In this document: one piece after another, positions 1 to 9,200 of the stretch
How the letters are laid out: each line of letters opens with the position of its first letter
Position numbering within the stretch: the first letter of the stretch is position 1
Program-made: the position numbers and the translations under genes
Assembly (NCBI GenBank): GCA_022793795.1
Contig: JAAWDM010000035.1
Location: 1 to 50,354, forward strand
Reading direction: 5' to 3'
Source: Bacillota bacterium
GTDB taxonomy: Bacteria > Bacillota > Clostridia > Peptostreptococcales > Anaerovoracaceae
Length of the DNA stretch: 50,354 nt
Notes under the pieces: generated by a model
Databases searched by the model: none
What the model was told of the DNA's origin: nothing
The model's input: the letters and a program-made list of their open reading frames with translations, nothing else

Positions 1-71
1 GCAGAATCCATGAGATGACCGATGTAAAAACATTGATGGAGGAATTGACAGGAAGGATACCGGAAAAATGA
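1..71 (+). CDS. C-terminal end of an upstream gene, probably enoyl-ACP reductase II (FabK), partial
   Basis: An open frame enters from the window edge and ends with a TGA at 69-71. Only about 22 residues are visible (ending MEELTGRIPEK). The stop overlaps the fabD start as ATGA, which indicates translational coupling. In many clostridial fatty-acid operons fabK lies immediately before fabD, and the IHE...VK...MEE pattern resembles the FabK tail. Too little is present to prove the family; the call rests mainly on position. Confidence 0.5.
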   Translation, partial: RIHEMTDVKTLMEELTGRIPEK

Positions 72-1003
72 AAGATATGCGTAAGACGGCTGTTCTGTTT
101 GCAGGACAGGGGAGCCAGAGTCCAGGGATGGGTCTGGATTTTTATGAGAAATACGAAAGCTTTCGGCAGGTCTTTGATCTGCTGCCCGAAAAGCAGAGAC
201 GGATTGCCTTTGAGGGGCCTGCAGAAACTTTAAAGGATACGAGAAATACCCAGCCCTGCATGGTGGCTTTTGCTGCTGGGGTCTGGGCCGTTCTGAAGGA
301 ACGGCTGGGTGAGGATATAAAGCCGGCTATGGCGGCGGGCCTTAGCTTAGGGGAATATTCGGCGCTGTGTGCCTCTGGAGTATTTTCGCCGGCGGAAGCC
401 ATCAGGCTGGTTACCCTTAGAGCGGAGGCCATGTACCAGGCGTCTTTAGGTGTGGACTGTGGGATGACGGCGGTGATACAGCTTGAACGGCAGGCTTTAG
501 CAGAGTGTTGTCAGCAGGCTTCCGATGTGGGGCTGGTGCAGATTGCCAACTATAACTGTCCGGGCCAGATTGTCATTGCAGGAGAAAAGGCGGCTGTGGA
601 TAAGGCGGCGGAATTGGCCATGGAGCAAGGGGCGAGACGCTGTCTGCCTCTGGCAGTCAGCGGGCCTTTTCATACCAGGTTTATGGAGCCGGCTGGCCGG
701 AGGCTGGCCGAGGCTTTTGCAGAGGCGGAGTTTGGAGACATGGCTTTTCCAGTGGCCTTTAATGCAGTGGGCAGACCTTCGAAAGACGGGGAGCGTGTGG
801 CGGAGCTCTTGGTAAAACAGGTGCAGAGCAGCGTTTACTTTGAGGATTCTCTGAAATACATGACCAGCATCGACGTGGATACCTTTGTTGAGGTAGGGCC
901 GGGAAACGCTCTGTCGGCCTTTGTAAAAAAGACCTGCCCGGGAGCAAAGGTATATGGCATCAGTAAAATATCGGATTTGGAGGAATTGCCATGGAGCAAA
1001 TAA
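68..1003 (+). CDS. fabD: Malonyl-CoA:ACP transacylase FabD
   Basis: Transfers malonyl from malonyl-CoA to acyl carrier protein in the cytosol, supplying the extender unit for fatty-acid synthesis. The 311-residue length is normal. The N-terminal GQGSQ (residues 13-17), the nucleophile motif GLSLGE with Ser93 (normally GHSLGE; here Leu replaces His) and the SGPFHT segment with catalytic His202 are all present. The ATG overlaps the preceding stop (ATGA) and the stop lies 13 bases inside fabG, so the gene is part of a tightly packed operon fabK?-fabD-fabG-fabF-fabZ. The family call is secure. Confidence 0.96.
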   Translation: MKDMRKTAVLFAGQGSQSPGMGLDFYEKYESFRQVFDLLPEKQRRIAFEGPAETLKDTRNTQPCMVAFAAGVWAVLKERLGEDIKPAMAAGLSLGEYSALCASGVFSPAEAIRLVTLRAEAMYQASLGVDCGMTAVIQLERQALAECCQQASDVGLVQIANYNCPGQIVIAGEKAAVDKAAELAMEQGARRCLPLAVSGPFHTRFMEPAGRRLAEAFAEAEFGDMAFPVAFNAVGRPSKDGERVAELLVKQVQSSVYFEDSLKYMTSIDVDTFVEVGPGNALSAFVKKTCPGAKVYGISKISDLEELPWSK

Positions 1004-1758
1004 GAGAAAGACGGGTGGCCATCGTCACTGGCGGCAGCAGAGGAATCGGCCGGGCCATTGCAATAGCTTTGGCAGGCCAGGGTCATCAGGTGGTCATCAA
1101 CTATGCAGGCAACCAGGAGGCTGCCATGGAAACCGCTAGGCTGTGTATAGAGACCAACCCGGAACTGACGGAAGCAGATATTTTGCTGGTAAAGGGAGAC
1201 GTGTCGAAGAAAGAGGACTGTCAAAGACTGGCGGAGGCTGCCATGGAAGGGTTTGGAAGAATCGATATTTTGGTCAACAACGCAGGGATTACCAGGGATA
1301 ATCTATTGATGCGTATGAGCGAAGAGGAGTTCGACCAGGTGATCGGAACCAATCTTCGGGGCGCCTATCTGATGATGCAGGCAGTGAGTCGCGCCATGAT
1401 GAAGCAGAGATATGGAAGAATCGTCAATATGGCCAGTGTGGTGGGCATTATGGGCAACAGCGGCCAGGTCAATTATGCGGCCAGCAAAGGCGGGGTCATC
1501 GCCATGACAAAATCCTTTGCCCGGGAAATCGCTGGTCGTGGTATTACGGTTAACGCTGTAGCGCCAGGCTTTATCGACACGGATATGACCAAAGCCATGA
1601 CGGAGGACGCCAAGGCGGCGGCCTGCCAGAACATACCAATGAAAGCCTTGGGAAAACCGGCGGATGTGGCGGCAGCAGTTTTGTTTTTTGCTGGCGAGAC
1701 CAGCGGCTATGTAACGGGTCAGGTACTCTGCGTAGACGGCGGCATGTGCATGATGTAG
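991..1758 (+). CDS. fabG: 3-oxoacyl-ACP reductase FabG
   Basis: NADPH-dependent reduction of beta-ketoacyl-ACP to beta-hydroxyacyl-ACP. It is a short-chain dehydrogenase of 255 residues with the cofactor motif TGGSRGIG (13-20), the NNAG motif (96-99) and catalytic Ser149, Tyr162 and Lys166 in YAASK. The C-terminal VDGGMCM matches the usual FabG end. The ATG at 991 is preceded by a GGAGG-type ribosome binding site lying inside fabD, and the two frames overlap by 13 bases. Single-copy position inside the fab operon argues for the housekeeping FabG rather than one of the many SDR paralogues. Confidence 0.96.
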   Translation: MEQIRERRVAIVTGGSRGIGRAIAIALAGQGHQVVINYAGNQEAAMETARLCIETNPELTEADILLVKGDVSKKEDCQRLAEAAMEGFGRIDILVNNAGITRDNLLMRMSEEEFDQVIGTNLRGAYLMMQAVSRAMMKQRYGRIVNMASVVGIMGNSGQVNYAASKGGVIAMTKSFAREIAGRGITVNAVAPGFIDTDMTKAMTEDAKAAACQNIPMKALGKPADVAAAVLFFAGETSGYVTGQVLCVDGGMCMM

Positions 1759-1776
1759 GAAGAGAGTAAGGAGTAG

Positions 1777-3015
1777 ATGATGAAGAGACGAGTGGTAGTG
1801 ACGGGTATGGGAGCCCTTTCTCCCATTGGAGAGACGGTTTCTTCCATGTGGGAAAAGGCGCGGCAGGGCGTCTGCGGCATTGAAGAGATTACCCATTATG
1901 ATACATCGGATTTTAAAGTGAAGTATGCCGGAGAATTGAAAACCTACGATGCAGAGGCACATTTTGATAAAATGACTGCCCGCAGAACGGCGCGGTTTGC
2001 CCAGTTTGCTCTGGTGGCGGCTAGAGAAGCGGTGGCTGAAAGCGGGCTGGATTTTGCAGCAGAGGACAGAACCAGATGCGGCGTCAATATTTCCAGTGGT
2101 ATCGGAGGACTTCCAGTCATCGAGGCGGAACACTCCAAGGGACTGGATAAAGGCTTTGAGCGGGTATCGCCTTTGTTTGTTCCTATGGCCATTTCCAATA
2201 TGGCTGCTGGACTGGTGGCTATCGAGTTTGGATTAAAGGGGAGCTGTACCTGTGTGGTTACGGCTTGCGCTTCCGCCTCCAACGCCATCGGAGAAGCCTT
2301 CCGGCAGATTCGGGACGGATATGCAGAGGTGATGGTAACAGGCGGCAGCGAAAGCTGTATTTCAGAGCTGGGTATCGGCGGCTTCACCTCTATGAAGGCT
2401 CTTTCAGAGGCAGAGGATCCTGGACGGGCGTCTATTCCTTTCGACCAGGAACGAGGCGGCTTCGTCATGGGAGAAGGGGCCGGCGTTTTGGTTCTGGAAG
2501 AATACGACCATGCTGTAAAGCGGGGGGCAAAGATTTTAGGCGAAGTCGTGGGCTATGGGGTCAGTTGCGACGCCCATCACATGACAGCGCCCCTTTCAGA
2601 CGGCAGCGGCGCTGCATCCTGTATGACAGCTGCCATGGAGGATGCAGGGCTGACGCCGGAGCAAATCGGCTATATCAATGCCCACGGCACCGGTACGCCC
2701 ATGAACGACCGCTGCGAGACTTTGGCTGTAAAGACTGCCTTCGGCCCAGCCGCTACACAGGTGGCCATGTCCTCCACCAAGTCCATGACAGGCCACCTGC
2801 TGGGGGCTTCCGGTGGCATTGAAGCCATCCTGACCCTAAAGGCCCTGGCGGATGGCTTCCTGCCGCCGACCATCGGCTACCGGATTCCTGATCCTGACTG
2901 CGATTTGGATATCGTACCTAACGTGGGCCGCCAAAAACCCATCCGCTACGCCATGTCCAATTCTTTGGGTTTTGGCGGCCACAATGCATCATTGATATTC
3001 GGGAGGACAGACTGA
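1777..3015 (+). CDS. fabF: 3-oxoacyl-ACP synthase II FabF
   Basis: Condenses acyl-ACP with malonyl-ACP in the elongation cycle. The 412-residue thiolase-fold protein carries nucleophile Cys164 (VTACASAS), His303 (NAHGTGT), Lys335 and His340 (TGHLLGASGG), the full Cys-His-His set of KAS II enzymes. The start is a tandem ATGATG; a GGAG-type ribosome binding site lies just upstream. Its TGA overlaps the fabZ ATG by one base. In clostridial operons accB often sits between fabF and fabZ; here the two are directly joined. Confidence 0.97.
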   Translation: MMKRRVVVTGMGALSPIGETVSSMWEKARQGVCGIEEITHYDTSDFKVKYAGELKTYDAEAHFDKMTARRTARFAQFALVAAREAVAESGLDFAAEDRTRCGVNISSGIGGLPVIEAEHSKGLDKGFERVSPLFVPMAISNMAAGLVAIEFGLKGSCTCVVTACASASNAIGEAFRQIRDGYAEVMVTGGSESCISELGIGGFTSMKALSEAEDPGRASIPFDQERGGFVMGEGAGVLVLEEYDHAVKRGAKILGEVVGYGVSCDAHHMTAPLSDGSGAASCMTAAMEDAGLTPEQIGYINAHGTGTPMNDRCETLAVKTAFGPAATQVAMSSTKSMTGHLLGASGGIEAILTLKALADGFLPPTIGYRIPDPDCDLDIVPNVGRQKPIRYAMSNSLGFGGHNASLIFGRTD

Positions 3016-3461
3016 TGAGTATGACGTTAAATTCCAACGAGATAGAGAAGTTGTTGCCTCACCGTTTTCCCATGTTGCTGGTAGACCGGATTGTGGATAT
3101 GGAGCCAGGAGTCTGGGCAGTGGGAAGAAAGTGCGTTTCCGCCAATGAGATGTTCTTCTGCGGCCATTTTCCAGGGCAACACATCATGCCGGGAGTATTA
3201 ATTTTGGAGGCTTTGGCCCAGGTAGGAGCTGCGGCTATTCTGTCCATGCCAGAGGATGCAGGCAAGCTGGTGGTCTTTGGCGGCGTGAAAAACGCCAGGT
3301 TTAAAGGCCAGGTTGTGCCGGGAGATGTGCTGGAACTTTCCTGTAAGCTGACCCAGCGGCGGGGCGCAATAGGTTTCGGCATGGCAGAAGCAAAGGTGGA
3401 CGGCAAGGTGGTAGCCAGCGGAGAGTTATCCTTTGCCATTACGCCGGCTGAAAAGCCATGA
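3015..3461 (+). CDS. fabZ: 3-hydroxyacyl-ACP dehydratase FabZ
   Basis: Dehydrates beta-hydroxyacyl-ACP to trans-2-enoyl-ACP. The 148-residue hotdog-fold protein shows the signature HFPGQHIMPG (51-60) with catalytic His51, then the helix with Glu65 in LILEALAQ. LLPHRFPMLLVDR near the N-terminus is also typical. The ATG overlaps the fabF stop (TGATG), so translation is coupled. This is the last recognisable gene of the operon: accB, accC, accD and accA, which often follow in Clostridia, are absent, and no clear intrinsic terminator follows the stop. Confidence 0.96.
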   Translation: MSMTLNSNEIEKLLPHRFPMLLVDRIVDMEPGVWAVGRKCVSANEMFFCGHFPGQHIMPGVLILEALAQVGAAAILSMPEDAGKLVVFGGVKNARFKGQVVPGDVLELSCKLTQRRGAIGFGMAEAKVDGKVVASGELSFAITPAEKP

Positions 3462-3484
3462 GGCTGCAGCTGTACTTCTGTAGA

Positions 3485-3751
3485 ACAAAATTCTCACATA
3501 ACCCTTATATTTTCATAGGATGTATCGACATGGCCTAAGGATTTTCTCATATATTGTTCAGATTTTCAGACAATGTATCGATAAAATCACCATCAATCCC
3601 TTATATTTTGCTGGTTTTTCCAATGGAACGTGTTCTTACAGGCTGTTTCACTTCCAGAATGTAGACATATGCTATGAAAAACAAGTGGATGTGTGAGAAT
3701 TTTTGAGTATCGCTTCGATACATTGGCCAAAAAAACATCCAATGTGTGAGA
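3485..3751. repeat. Repeat-rich leader region upstream of the MarR-family gene
   Basis: This 379-base gap (3462-3840) has no gene. It holds several repeated words: CCCTTATATTTT at 3502-3513 and 3598-3609; ATGTATCGA at 3520-3528 and 3573-3581 and inverted at 3715-3723; ATGTGTGAGA at 3689-3698 and 3742-3751, with an inverted partner TCTCACAT at 3492-3499. The block 3487-3519 and the block 3671-3704 form an imperfect inverted repeat of about 33 bases around a 150-base loop. A small hairpin GTATCG-CTT-CGATAC spans 3707-3721. These could be operator sites, or the remains of a small palindromic element; the function is unknown. Confidence 0.6.
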
Positions 3752-3789
3752 TTTCCCAAAGATCTCAATGCAACATAACATTTTTTGGA

Positions 3790-3818
3790 TTGAAAATTTT
3801 TTTGATTTTTAGTAAAAT
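3790..3818 (+). promoter_or_regulatory. Sigma-A-type promoter for the MarR-family gene
   Basis: TTGAAA (3790-3795) and TAAAAT (3813-3818) are separated by exactly 17 bases, and the gene starts 23 bases further on behind an AAAGGAG ribosome binding site. The surrounding stretch is very AT-rich. If the regulator is FabT-like, autoregulatory binding here would be expected, but no clean operator palindrome was identified. Confidence 0.65.
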
Positions 3819-3840
3819 AAAGGATAAAGGAGTGAGAGAA

Positions 3841-4311
3841 ATGCTGGAGCAAAGTTTTGCAGAGATTTATACCAAGTTCAAAATGAGCCTTTATTCTAAG
3901 GTGTTCAGGCAGCTTAGCGGCAAGGAAGAAGGACTTTCCGCTGTGGAAGTTTTTTGTGTGGAAGTCATCTATGCTCTGGGCCGGCCCACCATCAATGAAT
4001 TTGCCTCCTTTGCACGGATTTCTCCGCCTAATGCCGCCTATAAGATTAACAATCTGGTGCGGAAAGGCTATGTGATTAAGCAACAGAGCGATGACGATAA
4101 ACGGGAATATCATCTGGATGTGACCGAAAAGTATATGAACGACTATGGCATTACCTATGACTATATGAATGTGGTTATGAAGCGGATTCGGCAGCGTTTT
4201 TCTCAGGAAGAGGTCGCCCAGCTGGAACATGTGCTAAAAGTCATTTCTGAGGAGTTGATGCTAGAGGTCCCGCTGAACAGAAAGTTTGACGAGACTGTTT
4301 TTCCTAAATAG
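3841..4311 (+). CDS. MarR-family transcriptional regulator (FabT-like by position)
   Basis: A 156-residue winged-helix protein. The central part (about residues 50-100) has the MarR pattern: an INEFASFARISPPNAAYKI helix-turn-helix, then a lysine-rich turn and the wing with DDDKREYHLDVTEK. The ATG at 3841 is chosen because AAAGGAG lies at the right distance and a promoter ends at 3818; a longer in-frame extension upstream runs through that promoter and is not credible. Position between the fab operon and plsX suggests a regulator of membrane fatty-acid synthesis like FabT, but FabT usually precedes the fab operon, so this stays an inference. Confidence 0.75.
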   Translation: MLEQSFAEIYTKFKMSLYSKVFRQLSGKEEGLSAVEVFCVEVIYALGRPTINEFASFARISPPNAAYKINNLVRKGYVIKQQSDDDKREYHLDVTEKYMNDYGITYDYMNVVMKRIRQRFSQEEVAQLEHVLKVISEELMLEVPLNRKFDETVFPK

Positions 4312-4341
4312 AGAAATTGAGGGACAAATCATTTTAAACAT

Positions 4342-4373
4342 AAATCACCAGATATATCGATGGTGATTTTTTT
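4342..4373 (+). terminator. Intrinsic terminator after the MarR-family gene
   Basis: A nine-pair stem, AAATCACCA (4342-4350) with TGGTGATTT (4361-4369), has a ten-base loop and runs into a T tract ending at 4373. It lies 30 bases after the MarR-family stop and separates that gene from the plsX promoter. Confidence 0.85.
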
Positions 4374-4414
4374 GTATTTTAGCATACCAAAATCCGATTT
4401 TAGCACTTCCTAGA

Positions 4415-4443
4415 TTGTATTTTTCTGCGGGTTGTGATAAAAT
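4415..4443 (+). promoter_or_regulatory. Sigma-A-type promoter upstream of plsX
   Basis: TTGTAT (4415-4420) and TAAAAT (4438-4443) lie 17 bases apart, with a TGTG extension just before the -10 box. It follows a terminator and precedes a 70-base leader to plsX, so it probably starts the plsX-rnc-smc transcript. Confidence 0.65.
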
Positions 4444-4514
4444 TTATTTTGTATGGGTATCATCAGTTTACAGAGACAGGCCATACTCTTAATTGAAAGA
4501 AACATCGGAGGAAA

Positions 4515-5537
4515 ATGAAGATGAGAATTATATTAGACGGAATGGGCGGCGACAATGCACCGGCCGCTGTGGTAGAAGGCGCAGTGCTGGCGTCAAAAGA
4601 GACGAACCATGAGATTCATATTATCGGTCAGCAGGAACAAATTGAAGAAGAACTGAAAAAATATAAATATGATGCAGATAAAATTTCTGTCATCGATGCC
4701 AGAGAGGTTATCACCAATGACGAAGCGCCGGTTCGAGCAGTGCGCTCTAAGAAAGATTCCTCCATTGTAAGGGGCCTTAATATGGTGCGCAGCGGAGAAG
4801 GAGATGTATTCGTTTCGGCAGGAAGTACGGGAGCGCTTTTAGCAGGAGGATTGTTTATTCTGGGTAGAATCCAGGGTATCGACAGACCAGCCCTTGCCTG
4901 CATTTATCCCATCGTGGGTGGAATTCCGTCCCTTTTGGTGGACGCAGGAGCCAATTCGGAATGTAAGCCAAATAACCTGCTAGAATTCGGAATCATGGGC
5001 AATATATATATGGAAAAGGTGCTGAACAGACCAGAGCCCAAAGTGGGCCTTGTAAACATTGGTGCAGAGGCAGCCAAAGGTTCTACTTTGACTAAAGCAG
5101 CTTATGACTTGCTGGAACACAGCGATATGAACTTTATCGGCAATGTGGAAGCTAGAGACGTGCCTATGGGCGTTTGCGATGTAATCGTGACCGATGGGTT
5201 TACGGGCAACGTGGTTTTAAAGCTGACGGAAGGTCTGGCTTGGAATATTTTGCAAAACATTAAGAAGAAGTTTACAGACGGGGCCAAAGCCAAACTGGGA
5301 GCAGCCCTTCTGTTAGATAAGATGAATGAGCTGAAAAAGGAGTTCGACTATTCTGAATATGGCGGCGCGCCCATTTTGGGCGTAAAAGGACCTGTTGTAA
5401 AGATGCATGGTTCTTCCAATGCCAACGCTGTAAAAAATACCATCCTGAAGGCCATTCCTTATGCCAGCGAAAATGTGGTAGGCATCATTCAAAATTCAGT
5501 TTTAGAGATTGAGGAGATTACACTGAGTGAATACTAA
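4515..5537 (+). CDS. plsX: Phosphate acyltransferase PlsX
   Basis: Makes acyl-phosphate from acyl-ACP and inorganic phosphate, the first committed step toward phosphatidic acid in Gram-positive bacteria. The 340-residue protein begins with the family hallmark LDGMGGDNAP and later contains SAGSTGALLAGG and VTDGFTGNVVLK, characteristic of PlsX. A GGAGGA ribosome binding site precedes ATG 4515 (a second ATG two codons later is possible). The end overlaps rnc by 11 bases. The acyl-phosphate is the substrate of PlsY, encoded at 12027. rpmF and a yceD-like gene, often upstream of plsX, are not here. Confidence 0.96.
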   Translation: MKMRIILDGMGGDNAPAAVVEGAVLASKETNHEIHIIGQQEQIEEELKKYKYDADKISVIDAREVITNDEAPVRAVRSKKDSSIVRGLNMVRSGEGDVFVSAGSTGALLAGGLFILGRIQGIDRPALACIYPIVGGIPSLLVDAGANSECKPNNLLEFGIMGNIYMEKVLNRPEPKVGLVNIGAEAAKGSTLTKAAYDLLEHSDMNFIGNVEARDVPMGVCDVIVTDGFTGNVVLKLTEGLAWNILQNIKKKFTDGAKAKLGAALLLDKMNELKKEFDYSEYGGAPILGVKGPVVKMHGSSNANAVKNTILKAIPYASENVVGIIQNSVLEIEEITLSEY

Positions 5538-6219
5538 AGAATTTGAGAATAAAATCGGGTATCAGTTTCAGAATGTAAATTATTTGGAGCGGGCTCTTAC
5601 CCACAGTTCCTACAACAAAGAGAAAACCAAGCACATGGATAACGAGCGACTGGAATTTTTGGGAGACGCATTTTTTGACGCCATTATCGGCGTGGAAGTG
5701 TTTCATAAGCTGCCCCAGGTTTCAGAAGGAAAGTTGACCAAAACCCGTGCCCTCATTGTCTGCGAGCAGTCTCTTGCTAGAGTGGGCAGAAGCCTTGGAA
5801 TCGGCAAACATATCAATATGGGTCACGGAGAAGAGAGCGCAGGGGGCAGGCAGAAGGATTCTATTTTAGCAGACGCCATGGAAGCTATCATCGGCACCCT
5901 CTATCTGGACGGAGGCTATGAGGCGGCACAGAAGTTTGTTGTTAAAGCTTTTTCGGAAATCATTGACGAAGCGGTAAGCGGGAAACTGTTTTCCGACTAT
6001 AAGTCTGAGGTACAGGAGATTCTCCAAAAAAAGGGAAAGAATATCAGCATTACCTATCTGATAGATAAAGAAGAAGGGCCAGCTCACGACAAGAGATTTT
6101 ACGTTCATTTGGAATGTAATGGACAGATTCTTGGAAAGGGCAGCGGCAAGAGTAAGAAAGAGGCTGAGCAGAACGCGGCCAGACAAGCTCTACAGAGAGG
6201 AGAATTCCATGTACTTTAA
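5527..6219 (+). CDS. rnc: Ribonuclease III
   Basis: Cleaves double-stranded RNA, including rRNA precursors. The N-terminal RNase III domain (about 1-150) has the signature NERLEFLGDAFFD with Glu40 and Asp47, and the second metal-binding pair Asp116 and Glu119 in DAMEAIIG. A double-stranded-RNA-binding domain follows (about 155-225, ending KEAEQNAARQAL). Length 230 is normal. The start is GTG at 5527, inside the end of plsX, with GAGGAG about ten bases upstream. It overlaps smc by 11 bases; plsX-rnc-smc-ftsY order is common in Firmicutes. Confidence 0.97.
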   Translation: MNTKEFENKIGYQFQNVNYLERALTHSSYNKEKTKHMDNERLEFLGDAFFDAIIGVEVFHKLPQVSEGKLTKTRALIVCEQSLARVGRSLGIGKHINMGHGEESAGGRQKDSILADAMEAIIGTLYLDGGYEAAQKFVVKAFSEIIDEAVSGKLFSDYKSEVQEILQKKGKNISITYLIDKEEGPAHDKRFYVHLECNGQILGKGSGKSKKEAEQNAARQALQRGEFHVL

Positions 6220-9200
6220 GCGATTGGAAATGCACGGTTTTAAGTCCTTTGCAGAGCCGGTAGTCATCGAGTTTCATGAGGGCGTGACATGTATCGTAGG
6301 CCCCAATGGCAGCGGAAAGAGCAATATCAGCGACGCCATACGCTGGGTACTGGGAGAACAGAGTCCTAAGATGCTTCGCGGCGGTAAGATGGAGGAAGTC
6401 ATATTTGCAGGTACTGCCAGTAGAAAGTCCAGGGGCATGGCAGAAGTGACGCTGGTCATCGATAATGCCACAGGGATTCTTCCCATTGACTATAACGAGG
6501 TAGCCATAACTCGGCGCATGTATCGCTCTGGTGAGAGTGAATATTTGATTAACAACAACCAGTGCCGTCTTAGAGATATTAGAGAACTGATTATGGACAC
6601 AGGTATCGGCGTAGATGGATATTCCATCATTGGACAAGGTAAGATTGCCGATATTGTCAGCAATAAGCCGGAGAGCCGAAGAGAAATCTTCGAAGAAGCT
6701 GCCGGCGTAGTTCTGTATAAGAGTAAAAAAGCCGAAGCTGAACGAAAATTAGAGGGAACCTCTGCCAACTTGGAGCGGGTAAACGACATCGTGGGCGAGA
6801 TTGAAGGCCGTATCGACGGACTTCGAGAGGACAGCCAAAAGGCTACCGAATATTTGACCTTAAAGGAACGGTATCGGGAACTGGAAATCAATATTACCCT
6901 ACGAAATATTGAAAAGCTGGACAGTTCCAATGAAACTCTCCGTAAAGATATAGAGGAATTTACCGCCTCCATCGAAACCTTAACCAAAGAAAAAGGGGAG
7001 ATGGATAAACAGCTGACAGAAAGCCGTCAAAAGAACGTTTATCTGGAACAGTTGGGCAATGAGGCCCAGGATAAGCTGATGGCAAAGGTGGAGGAACTTC
7101 ACAGGCTGGAAAGCCAGTCTCAGCTCAATGAAGAGAGAATTTCCGGCATCGATAAGGATATGAATCGTCTGGAAGAGGAGATTCACGGCTTGGATGAAAA
7201 ACTGCTTCGGGAACTTTCTAACCTGAAAAACCTAGAAGAAGAGAAAGGCCAAATCGGAGAAAATATGGCCGGAGCGGAAGAACTTTTAGCCGAAAAAATA
7301 GAAAAATATAATCAGGTCAGCGCCAAGGCTGCCGCTATTTCCGATGCCATTGATAAAGACAAAGACCAGATTTTCAAACTTCATAGTCAGGTGGCGGACA
7401 AAAAAGCAGAGGCTCGCTCCATAGAGACCTATCAGGAAACCTTGCAGAAGCGAAAACAGCAGCTGCTGCAGGACCAGCAGGACATGGAGGCCAACGCTCA
7501 AAAATTTGAAACCATTTTAGCCGATGCTCAGAGAGAAAAAAAGGCGGCGGATGAAATGGTGGAAACCTTGCTGACATCTTTGGCAGAAGCCCGTACCGAC
7601 AGAGAAAGCTATTTGGCTGAAACCAGGGCTTTATCCAAACGGCAGGAAGAACTTCGGCTCACCAGTATGCAGCTGTCCTCGCGAAAAAAGACCATCGAAG
7701 AGATGGAACACAATTATGAAGGCTATAACGGCGCAGTCAGATACATTATGCGAGGAAGGCGCGCCGGAATTCATGGGGTTGTAGCGGATTTGATGAAGGT
7801 GCCCCAGGGATATGAAGTAGCAGTGGAGACAGCCCTTGGAGGCGCTATGCAAAACATCGTTTGCGATGGGGATGAAGACGCCAAGGCTGCCATTCGCAGT
7901 CTAAAGGAGAATAAAGCCGGTCGTTGTACTTTCCTTCCTTTGGGTTCGGTAAAAGGCCGCAAAGCCGATGTGGAGCGGCGTGTAGAGCAGGTGGAAGGTT
8001 ACCTGGGACTGGCTGCCGATTGCATTAAGTACGATAAAAAATATGAAAATATATTTCACTATCTGCTAGGCAGGGTGGCCATTGTGGACGATATGGATCA
8101 TGCGGTAAGCCTGTCTAAGATGGCAGGAACCAGCGGCCTTCGATTTGTAACTTTGGAGGGTGAAATCATCAACGCCAGCGGCGCCATTACCGGCGGTAAG
8201 TATAAAAACGCTACAGCCAATCTGCTGGAACGGAAACAGGAAATCTTTCGCTTGGAAGAGCAGCTGGCAAAGATGAAAAAGGAAACTGCAGAGATTCATG
8301 AGTCTCTGGAAGAGATGGAAGAGACCATTGAAGAGATGAGCGATGTTATCGCGGATACAGAAAGGGACTATCGTCAGGCCGAACTGAACGCTGCCAATAT
8401 CGATACCAGAATCCAGACCCTTATGGAAAGTAGCAAGGATATTCATAGCGGCAGAGAGAAGGCAGAGAGGGAACTTGCTTCCATAGTGGGAGATTTTGCA
8501 AATGCAAAGTCCATGATAGAGGGGTATCACAGAGAAGCCCAGGAAATGGAGACACAGATACAACGCCATAATCTTTCCGTGGAAGAGAACATGAAGACTT
8601 GGGAAGAAGTAAAAAAACAGGTAAATGAGGCCAATGAAGAGATTACTAAGGCCAGAATTGCCAAAAGCGAGTGGGATAATAAGCTGGAGTCCTATTTGCA
8701 AATGATGAAGCGAGTCAAAGAAACCGCTGATGATTTGCAATTCCAAATAGATGATAAGAGAGGGCAGACAGAAAAACTGGACAAAGAGAAGAATACCATT
8801 CTCTTTGGCAGCAAAGGCGCTGTGGGTCAGGCAGAGACCACAGAAAAGGAACGAAAAGAACTGGAAGAATACATAAACACGGTTCGTCAGGAACGGGCAG
8901 ATTTGACAGAAACCATCGACAAGATGACGGCAGCCCATGAGCAGGCTTTGGAAAAGCTGAACCATTTCCAGGATCAGAAATATCAGATGGAAATCAAGAT
9001 GACCCGCAACGAGACCCAGCTGGATACCTTTAAGGAAAAGCTGTGGGAAGATTTCGAAGTATCCTACCCTCAGGCTGTGGAACTTAGAAAAGAGGATTTT
9101 GCCGTATCTACCGCTTCCAGGGAAAGTCGGGAAATCCGAAACAGAATGAAGGAACTGGGTGATGTCAATGTGGGCGCCATTAAGGAATATGAGCAGGTAA

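Noticed and set aside
1303-2133. 276-codon minus-strand frame across fabG and fabF
   Set aside because: Rich in His, Arg and Cys, typical of shadow frames, and it overlaps two certain genes.
3703-3840. N-terminal extension of the MarR-family protein
   Set aside because: The extension runs through a good promoter and the ribosome binding site of the ATG at 3841.
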